Below, one piece after another: positions 55,481-64,000 of a DNA stretch of 64,000 nt. This stretch comes from Zygnema cylindricum. Taxonomy: Eukaryota; Streptophyta; Zygnematophyceae; Zygnematales; Zygnemataceae. Positions within the stretch are counted from its first letter, which is position 1; every line of letters starts with the position of its first letter. The notes under the pieces were generated by a model, which was not told the DNA's origin, did not search any database, and worked only from the letters and a program-made list of their open reading frames with translations. The DNA lies in contig JBBHKE010002159.1 of assembly GCA_037447655.1 (NCBI GenBank), positions 1 to 64,000 on the forward strand, written 5' to 3'. Made by a program: the position numbers and the translations under genes.

Positions 55481-58200
55481 CTAAGACAGACACATCGCCT
55501 ATATAAGGATTTCCGGAGGGGTGAACAAAGTTCCCTTATTTATATACTGATTAAGAATTTCCAGTCATGATTTTTTTTTATTGAGATTGTCTGGAAATGT
55601 GTAAAATGTAGAGATCTAGTCTGGATGAGGAACTGAAAAGTAAAAATGGTTTTTTTTCTTGCAATAAATTATTCATATTTACCATAGTAGGCGAATTAAA
55701 TGCCAATTGTTTTAATGTTCAAATTCTATTTTAATAATAGAATCTAATGTTGAATATTGGACATTTCTTAATTTTGACGAGGCCAATTTCGGGATCGCTT
55801 TCGCGTGGCTACGAACTTGACATGAAAGAGAGACGTTCAAAAAAAATTGTCTAAAGAAAAAGTGTACCAATTTCGGTAAATAGGTATGGCAAGTTGATTG
55901 TATCAAACACAATCACTTTCCTGCTACAAATAGTGATTTTTTATGAAACCATTTTTGTGTTGTTTAATTATTTTTGTTCCTGTCTGTGCCTTTAGGTTTG
56001 TTAATAATCATCAACAATTCATGTTTGTTCAAAATTGCTCGAATTGATTTATGATTAAGGTTAAACATGGTCATCATTATTTTTGGGAGGGTTCACAAAA
56101 ACTAATGGCACAACATGTGTCTCTAAGGGTGTATCACTTAATTGACAACCACTTCAAGTAGGATTATCTTGGACTACACATGGATTCACAAATTAATACA
56201 ATGTTAGAAAACACTAGTGATGTACCATTTCGGTTGTGTAAATGATAAAACGCCCATTCCAAAGTTATACTTTAGTGCGCATGTTATTTTCAATGTGATA
56301 TTGTTGTTTCACGTTTGTTTTTACGTCGGTTTATGTAAATTTAATGCTCGTTTAAGCATAACCTTACTTATATCCATACCCATTTTAGAATCATTACGTA
56401 ATCGTCTCGTAGGAAAGCGAATTCCTCCCTTTCATTCGCCGCAATTTTTCTTTGACTATGGGTATGTCCCCATGTACTCGAAACTTAGCGAACTTACTTT
56501 GTTCTATAACGTGGATCCGGCACACCCGGATTTCAGGTGTCCCTATGTGTAACACCAATAAAACTCGATCACTTTCTATAACCAATTTAAGAAAAAAACG
56601 TTACCTTCACCTACTCTCTTTTCGGTATTGTTCTAACGTTTATTTTTGTAGATTTATTTTTTCTTGCGATGTCTTCATTGTGATCGCATGCCCTTTGAAT
56701 GCGGAGCCACGCAGTAATCGCCAGCTTGATATGCTTTTGTTTAATGCTACCTCGACTCATCAACGACATCAATTCACAAAAAAATTGTATGAAGTTTGGG
56801 AGTCGATGGAAGATTACCGTATCAATGAACAGGCAGTATATGAAGTGACAATATAATTACAAGATCGCACCAATCGGGTACGTAGCGTTTGAAGTAGGCA
56901 CAACTCATCAAAAGTGGCGGTAAATCACTTGATGACGTGTTTTGAATTAGGCCATTTTTGAACTTTTGTCCTAGCAAAAAGCCTTTGGCCACCAAGCGAG
57001 CCTTCTATTTTATCGATAGATTTGTCCGCTTTTTTTGTAACTTGGGAGACCCTTTAGAACTGATAGCTTTTCGACCTAGAGGAAAGGGAACAATATTCCA
57101 AGCGATGTGTTATATTAGGGTGAATAATCTACGTCAATGACACTTTTCCAAAGTTGGGAGTAAGGGGGTTTGAGAGTGTATTTGAGAGAGAGGGGATCGG
57201 AGATTAGTGAGATTAACACCGGCGAGAGATGCATAACCCATGGTTTTAACGAGGTGAGAAGAAGGGCCACGAGATCGAGGAGGGTCTTAATAGGAGGAGT
57301 AGAAGGGACAAGAGTGGGAGAAAAAGAAGGTAGGGAATCGAAAGGAGGGAAGTGGGAGAGAGTTTAGTAACGAGAAAAGAGGCTTAGAGAGGTTTGTTAT
57401 TGAAGGCAAGGGGAGAGGAAAAGATTGGGTGAGGGGGAGGATAAGTGGAGAGGATGACAACATTCATAGAAGAGTCGGAAGGAAAAGACGGACTAAGAGA
57501 GGAAGGAATGGACAAGAAAGAGGAGGAAAGGATTAGGAAAGCTTGGGAAATTGGGGGGGTTAAGACAAAGAGAGGATCAAAGCCGGCCTGTTGTGGACGA
57601 GAGAAGGGGGATGAGAAAAAGAGGGAAAAAAGGAAAAGGAAACGATGGAAGAAGGGAGGGAAGGAGGTGAGAGAGTTTGGAGGAGAGGGAATACATTGAA
57701 GGCAACGTCTTGTGTAATGATCACACAACATTGGGAAAGACACGAGATGCGATACGCCTTAGAGTTAGAAGCATACTCGACAAACTTGCCACCAACTGCA
57801 CGTGCGCCCTATTTTAAAGTAGATTAGACGAGGTCCTTGTACCAAGATTTGCAACCAAAGGTACGATGGTGGCTGACGTCAAGGTTTAAGGAGGACTGAA
57901 AAAAGCATGACATACAAATACACAATAGATACACCACAAATGTATTCCTCCAAAACGAAATACATTTATAACACTTCCAAATATAAATCTGTCTTACTTT
58001 CCTTTTAGAGGCACGGCCCTACAGTACTGTCACACGACCTGAGAAAAACCGTTCGTCGGTCTCAGCTCCGCGGTAAAAGGAGAGGGAGAGGGAGAGGGGG
58101 CGCGAGAGGGAGAGGGCGAGGGAAAAAAAAGGAGAGTGGAGAGATAGGGAGAGGGATATAAAGCACAAAGGAAACGATACGACAAAACAAAGAAGTACAG
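55481..58200. other. Non-coding; purine-rich tract and an unrecognised ORF
   Basis: An open frame at 56452-56856 ends YEVWESMEDYRINEQAVYEV with preceding PLNAEPRSNRQLDMLLFNA. I recognise no domain and it has no clear ATG context. 57160-57700 is strongly purine-rich on the plus strand (gagaggg, aaaggaa), as is 58060-58150. Confidence 0.35.
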
Positions 58201-58429
58201 TACACCGCCAATCGCTATTAACGTATTAAATGCTAATTCGGTCCCGCTTTTTTTTTCTCTTCTCAAATAGAATTATCCATACTATTTAAAAAAACCCTAA
58301 TTCCTAATTAGAGTAAACGATTTCTTTCAAAATTTTCAAATTCTTAATTAGCGTAAATCACTATAATTATTCCTATACGCTAAAGAAACCTGTACGCTAA
58401 TAGCGACGCGTACAGCGATTGGCGGTGTA
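58201..58429. mobile_element. TACACCGCC MITE, copy 1
   Basis: 229 bp with inverted ends TACACCGCCAATCGCT. The interior carries caaatagaattatcc, ccctaattcctaattagag and aattagcgtaaat. Only three bases (ttg) separate it from copy 2. Confidence 0.9.
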
Positions 58430-58432
58430 TTG

Positions 58433-58652
58433 TACACCGCCAATCGTTATTAGCGTTGTGTACGCTAATTCCGTCCCGCTTTTTTTTTTTTAATTCTCAA
58501 ATAGAATTATCCACACTATTTGTAAAAAACCGTAATTCCTTATTAGAATAGACGATTTCTTCAAAAAATTTCAAATTCCCAATTAGCGTGAACCACGCTA
58601 ATTATTCGTATACGCTAAAAAAACTTACACGCTAATAACGATTGGCGGTGTA
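58433..58652. mobile_element. TACACCGCC MITE, copy 2, 24-bp perfect TIR
   Basis: 220 bp. The first 24 bases (TACACCGCCAATCGTTATTA followed by GCGT) are the exact reverse complement of the last 24. The interior is parallel to copy 1, so the two are diverged siblings. The ends begin and finish with TA, consistent with a TA target. Confidence 0.92.
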
Positions 58653-58872
58653 GTGTAACGCTAGAATCAAGACAAAAACGTACAAAAACGTACAATAAGA
58701 TAAGGTTGGGGTACTGGTAAGGTACTACAAGTACAGTATGGTTAAAACTGAAAAAAATAATAAAACATAAATAAAAATTGTGAAAGATAAGTCAAAAGCA
58801 AAATGGATCGTCGATGCACGTCAGTTCTCACGCTAGAAGTGACACGTGTCATCAAACCTCGCAGAGTTCGTA

Positions 58873-59570
58873 AGGGCGTGTCCCCATGTGTTTAAGTAAG
58901 GGTTTTTTCCCGTCGTTTACACAGAAAATGGGACTTCCTACTTGAAAATATTACGCCGTACGAAAAATGGGCAAAAACTCAAATAAATTTTGCGTCATCA
59001 TGGAACTTGAAATGTAAGGCGATTTGGCAGTATTATCATCGCGACCCACTTCTAGCTCATCTTCACACTTGTAATGAAATCAAATCGTGACCTGCTTTTA
59101 ATCAAAATACTACCCTATTGACAAATAGAAATCTTGGGTTGCACGCGTCAAAAGTTTTCATTTGTTTTTTTGCAGTTGGGAGAATACACGAAAAAAAAAT
59201 TGTTTGTCCGTTTGCTTATGTTGTCCACTTGTGGGCGTCTACAAATGTCATTTTGTAGACGTAGGCGATTGCTTATGTCGTTCACGTGTGGGCGTCAACA
59301 AATGACAGTTGACGTCGACAATTGTCCCAGTATGTCAGGAGCTCTTTGCGGCGTACAAATGTCCGTAGTTTGTTCCGAGACCGTTGGCGTCTACAAATGT
59401 CAGCAGCTTGGGTTTCGCAAGTATTGGCGACGTTTACAGCTGCCACGTATTCAAAATAATGAACGCGCAAGTAACGATTCACATAGGCACACTTTGAAAA
59501 GTACACCGTAAAATCAGCGCTAAATTCCAAAATAACGTTTCAAAATATCGGTTACATGGGGACACGCCCT
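58873..59570. mobile_element. TIR element with AGGGCGTGTCCCCATGT ends
   Basis: 698 bp bounded by a perfect 17-bp inverted repeat. No transposase ORF. Flanking target duplication is not clear, so the superfamily (hAT-like by appearance) is unresolved. Inside is a repeated gggcgtctacaaatgtca motif around 59232-59405. Confidence 0.7.
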
Positions 59571-59699
59571 AAGAAAAGCTTTTTGAAAACTTGAATCTCA
59601 TTGGTGCAGCCGGTTCGAGTCCGAAACATCAGAGTGAACAGAAGTACGTTCTTTTGGTAAAAATTGTAACTTTCACACGTGTGAAACATGTTTTGTGGT

Positions 59700-59960
59700 C
59701 ACATGGGCGACACATGCTCTACGTCTAAACACGTGCGAAATAATTAGGTGTACGCAACCTAATTTTGTCGCTTAATTATTCTGAGCGCACTTTCACATAT
59801 TGACGCGACTATTTTAAATCCTTACTTCGTACTTTATTTCTTCATAAAGTACAATTATGGTACGGTCTGACAAATCCGTAAGTCACAGTGTTTACGCTGA
59901 ACCTTAACTAGGGTCATTAACGCTAATTACAAAGTTCTTTAACTAACGTAAAGAAATAAT
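59700..59960. repeat. Relic related to the TACACCGCC-family long form
   Basis: Blocks gcgcactttcacat, tacaattatggtacggtctg and cgtaaagaaataatag parallel the interior of 60093-60654, but no TIRs are left. Confidence 0.4.
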
Positions 59961-60092
59961 AGTCGCGGGCGACCCGGTGCTTTGCCCTTTGGTTGCCAAA
60001 GGCCTGTCGTTTTTGTACACGCGGACCAATAGGAGCGTCACAATTTGTCGTAGGAGTTACACGTACTCCTTCACATATCAATCCGTTTTTGG

Positions 60093-60654
60093 TACACCGC
60101 CAATCTCTATTAGCGTAGATGTTTCTTTAGCGTACATGAAAAATTACCGTGGAATACGGTAATTAAGAATTTGAAAATTTTGAAAAAAAACATACATTCT
60201 AATTGTTTAATAATTCTAATTTGGGTCTTTGAAAAAAATAAATGTCGGTATTAAACATGCTTACACTAATATAGGTATTCGTACAAAATCTTACAAATCG
60301 TACACAAATTGTACGTTCACACAGTCGAAACGTAGTTGCTAGACGAATATGTGCGAACTTGATATTTGACAGCCCGATTTGACCCCCTTTTTAAAGCGCA
60401 CATTCTCATGCGTCCGCGGCTACTAAAACTCTTTAATTATTTTTTCACTTAAAAAGGTACAATTGTGTACGGTCTGACACTGTCCGTACACCACACTAAT
60501 TAACCGGTGGCGTACTTCCGTTTTGTACGGTACTAAACAATTAACCCTAAATAGAGTAAAGAAAAAAATAGAATGAACTACGCTAATGGAGTATAATAAA
60601 AAAAAAAGCAGGACGGAATTAGCAAACACTATGGTAAAAGCGATTGGCGGTGTA
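60093..60654. mobile_element. TACACCGCC-family TIR element, 562 bp
   Basis: The ends TACACCGCCAATC are inverted at 60642-60654 (gattggcggtgta). The interior resembles the element at 54091. No transposase ORF. Confidence 0.8.
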
Positions 60655-61325
60655 GTGTACGGATAGTGGCGTGATGTGACAAGATCGCACGCGCAAAAAT
60701 GAAAAGTACTTTTTTTTTACAATTCCGTCCGTTTACTTCCTTGCTAGTGTACTCTTGTAGGTGACGACAAAATGTCAAACGTTTCGAATTCTGAGACCGG
60801 CGGTTGTGGACTGCCTTGTCAACATCTCCCCTTGTCTCGTCATTGGAGTACGAATCTGGTTCTCTTGCTGTCAACCAACCAGTACCTCTATCTCCCTTTC
60901 CCTCCCTCCCTTCCTCCGTCCCTTTCCCCTTCATCAATTCTAGATATTTTGAATATTCTATAGAGGACAGGGAGAGGGAGAGGGAAAAAGAGAGAGAGAG
61001 GAGAGGGAGGGGAGAAGTGAAGTTGTTTGTTTTCAGACTGGAGGGTGAGAGGGAAGCTATTGTCAAGTATGCCGTGACAGTCGGTGCCTTGGCCACCCTC
61101 ACAAGTACCCTTTTCGGATCTCTCCTTCCCCGGGTACCTTTTTCTATCTGTTTATGTCAAATCCTGTCATTTTTATTTATCAGTTTTATGCGAAAGCTTT
61201 ATCTTCTTTTTGTCATTTGTCAACGTTATCGCACGTTTTTATCGGAGTTGTGCTAGTTTAGGAAAACATTGCACCTTATTTAGTGTGGTGTAAATTGTAC
61301 AAGTAAGCATTAGTCAAAGTCGAAA

Positions 61326-61326
<1 letters not shown>
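60655..61326. other. Non-coding, CT/GA-rich patches
   Basis: 60880-61015 alternates CT-rich and GA-rich simple sequence. No gene recognised. Confidence 0.45.
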
Positions 61327-61360
<34 letters not shown>

Positions 61361-61418
61361 ATATATTATATATATATAATATATATATGTAATATATTTA
61401 TATGTAATATATATAGTG

Positions 61419-61452
<34 letters not shown>

Positions 61453-61485
61453 TAATATATATATGTATATTTATATGTATACCTC
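61327..61485. repeat. (TA)n microsatellite
   Basis: About 160 bp of nearly pure TA with interruptions. Confidence 0.95.
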
Positions 61486-62925
61486 CATAGTTTTTATACG
61501 CTTAGTTTCTCCCTCTTTCTCTCAACAAGAAGCCAACAATGGTTTCATTTCACCTCTTCGAATCTAAATAGTGTGGTTTGTTGCGCAGCCATCTCTGCCA
61601 AGATGTTTCATAGTCTTTTCTTTCCGATGCAATGTATGTTGTGATGTGTTATTTTGTTTGTTGGGATCCGTTTATTTTGGATATGTTTGTGGTACATCAA
61701 TCTACAGTTTCAGTTTTCAGTCCCATTATCCACATGTTTTATTTGTTTACTTTCAGTTTTGTTCTGTTTATGACATTAATATAAAAATCTCGAATTAAAT
61801 AAACTCTTGTAAGGAATGTTGACGGAACGTGGAGCTTAGCGCTCTACCATCGGCTGAGTCTTCTTGTTCTCTCAAAATTATGTTGTGAAGAAAAAACAAT
61901 TTTTATTATAAATATATTTTATATAAAACATCGGTTGACATTGGTTGACAATTATATAATATTATATCTAATTGCTATACTACACATATTATAGCAGGTT
62001 TTAATCTAACAGTTATATTATTAAAATTTTAACCAGTTATATATTATATATAGTCTAACTATCATAATGTGTTATTTTTTATAGTGAGGACTAACTATAT
62101 ATATATATTTGAACATTTATATATAACTGTTATAATGTGTTAATTATTAGTGTTAACTAATTATTACATTATTTTTTTTATAACAATTTATTTTATATTT
62201 ATCCTAACAGTTAAAATTAACTGATATATTATACATATTATAACAGTTGTATCTAACCGTTATATTATGTTAATTATTATAAGTAAAATAAACTTTTACA
62301 TTATAGTAATTATAGCAGTTGAAACTAACAGTTATGTTATATATGCTATGACAATTATATCTAACCTTTACATTATGTTTATTACAATTATATCTAACCA
62401 TTACATTATGTTTATTATAATTGGTATAAGTATACAGTACAACTATAGCAGTAGTTCATATATTATACTTTAACTAAAATTATATACATTGTTTATAATA
62501 TAACTCCTACTTCAAATATATTAAACAGATAATAACGTGCATTATTGTATATATTACAAATATTACTTATGTTAAATGTGTATTAAAACGTTTTATAACG
62601 TTTTATACTATATCAGTTACATGTGATATAAATATTATTCGATATGTTATATATATTGTAATTGTCATTATGTATACGACATTATGTATTTTTTGTTATT
62701 CAGGTGTAAGTGTGTTTTTTTTCGACTTTTGGGAGTTCTATTTTAGTTAAGATCATTATGACACGAAAACCTCTTTTTCGATTACATGTTACAGGGTTTG
62801 GGAATTGTTTGCTTCGTGCTCTTTCCTTATTATTGTTTGGTTTTGAGTTTAAATACTCTTATCAAGAAAGGTAGTTATAAGTTATTTATTTTTCTAGAGC
62901 ATTGTCTGTTCCTATTGAAAGATAA
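61486..62925. other. AT-rich non-coding with degenerate ttaacagttatatta repeats
   Basis: From about 61960 to 62480, motifs such as taacagttatatta and ctaaccgttatattatgtt recur on an irregular 40-60 base spacing, an old tandem repeat. No gene. A 20-base tRNA D-arm-like stretch lies near 61834 (minus strand). Confidence 0.45.
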
Positions 62926-63078
62926 GCTGATGATGATGACGATGATGATGATGATGTAATGATGATGATAATGATGATGACGATGATGATGATGTAATGA
63001 TGATGTAACGATGATGTAATGATGATGTAATGATGATGTTGATAATGATGATGATGATGACGATCATGACCATGGTGG

Positions 63079-63124
<46 letters not shown>

Positions 63125-63400
63125 ATGATAATAATAATGATAATGATGATCATGATAATGTTGTTGATGATGATACTGTAATGATGATGATGATGACGAT
63201 GATGTTGCGATTATGATGACGCTGATGATAATGATGATGATGATGATGTAATGATGATGATGATGATGATAATGATAATGATGTAATGATGATGATGATG
63301 ATGAAGATGTTGACGATGATGATGTTGACGATGACGATGATGACGATGATGATGACGACGATGATGATGATGATGAAGTTGATGATGATGACGATGTAAT
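62926..63400. repeat. (GAT)n microsatellite
   Basis: About 475 bp of imperfect GAT/ATG triplets with gatgtaat interruptions. The poly-Ser/His ORF on the minus strand is an artefact. Confidence 0.96.
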
Positions 63401-63404
63401 CAAA

Positions 63405-64000
63405 GTATCACCAAAACAAAGTATTCAAAGTATTCAAAGTATTTGTATTGTATTTCAAAGAAAAAATCTAATATCTGTAATGCTGGCCATGTAAAAAAAA
63501 ATAAAGTAATCAAGTTTTAGCGAAACAAAGTAGTCAAAGTATTTGTGTTGTATTTTTAAAAAATGTATATACCAATGTTTGTAATGTTCGTCAGCCTTTG
63601 AGCTGATAATGATGTTCAACAATTTTCTTGGTCTTTAGACTAAGTTGGTTGATCGGAAAAACAAAGAAAAAAATTTATTCAAAGTAACAATGTATTCTAA
63701 CACACAATTATTATGATTAAAAACAAGTGTTTGTAATGTTGGTCAGCTTCCGAGTTGATAGTGATGTTTATGCAACCTTCTAAGTCTTAGGACTAAGTTG
63801 GTTGATCACAAAAAAAAAAGTACTCAAAGTAATCAATCTACTATAATAAACAACGAAAATTAATAAATAATAAGTTATTGTTATGTTAGTTAGCCTTTGA
63901 GCTGATAATGATGTTTATGCAACCATTTGGGTCTTCGACTAGGGTGCTTGATCGAAAACAAAAAAAAAGTACTTAAAGTAATCAACATATTTTAACTACC
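63405..64000. repeat. ~150-bp tandem repeat at right edge
   Basis: At least three units with gtttgtaatgttggtcagcc, gagctgataatgatgtt, actaagttggttgatc and caaagtaatcaa, at about 63571, 63727 and 63868. The array continues beyond the window. Confidence 0.85.

Noticed and set aside
54603-55570. Overlapping repetitive ORFs (Thr/Ala/His and Arg/Gly/Glu rich)
   Set aside because: Produced by the GC-rich tandem array in several frames at once.
61829-61858. tRNA gene on the minus strand (GCCGATGGTAGAGCGC)
   Set aside because: Only a D-arm-like stretch; no anticodon stem, T arm or acceptor pairing could be found.
62912-63403. 163-codon Ser/His/Ile ORF on the minus strand
   Set aside because: Direct translation of the GAT microsatellite.
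1-64000. CRISPR arrays, rRNA genes, bacterial operons, organelle genes
   Set aside because: Searched by eye; no regular spacer arrays, rRNA motifs or organellar coding blocks seen.

Overview
The window reads as nuclear DNA of a land plant, mostly repetitive. The evidence is a degraded plant-type subtilase gene with many GT-AG introns, an exon run from a plant-type myosin motor domain, and abundant Ty1/copia and Ty3/gypsy retrotransposons. I cannot name the species. No bacterial genes, operons, rRNA or CRISPR arrays were seen. Most long open frames are artefacts of stop-free tandem repeats.

Layout. 1-2.87 kb is a broken Ty3/gypsy pol (RT, RNase H, integrase), followed by a G-rich LTR-like segment that recurs at 4.33-4.59 kb. 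From 4.59 kb runs a hexamer minisatellite (AATGTC/AATGCC), now split into three blocks (4.59-6.04, 17.90-19.87 and 21.02-21.16 kb). Copia element A (6.04-17.90 kb) sits inside this array and itself carries copia element B (9.47-15.24 kb) in its pol gene. A deleted, inverted relative of B (B2, 19.87-21.02 kb) separates the last two blocks. 23.0-23.58 kb is a TTTTGTCTTTTCCGG array. Copia element C (minus strand, 23.58-29.52 kb) is flanked by a perfect GTGTT target duplication and is the best preserved element.

30.8-33.1 kb is a degenerate ~40-bp repeat array containing a (GA)n tract and a 344-bp TIR element. 34.5-36.7 kb holds five well-spliced exons of a myosin head. 37.2-39.75 kb holds four tandem copies of an unrecognised exon-intron unit, each with an ATC microsatellite. 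40.6-51.2 kb is the subtilase locus: I9, catalytic Asp, His, Asn and Ser, PA-like and C-terminal domains are all present, but three in-frame stops make it a likely pseudogene. A tRNA-like sequence lies in one of its introns. 51.2-54.06 kb ends in a Helitron-like 3' terminus. 54-61 kb contains a GC-rich tandem array and several TIR elements, including a family with TACACCGCC ends. The right edge is (TA)n, AT-rich DNA, a GAT microsatellite and a ~150-bp tandem repeat that runs off the window.

Main observation. In all three copia families the terminal repeat extends past the gag start codon. The next bases are a primer-binding site matching the anticodon arm of initiator tRNA-Met, so gag begins inside the LTR and is translated through the PBS. 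As a result each 3' LTR of B and C carries a promoter, an ATG and about 20 codons and forms a chimeric ORF with whatever DNA lies downstream. A second recurring pattern is tandem or degenerate duplication of sequence around 3' splice sites within the host-gene introns.
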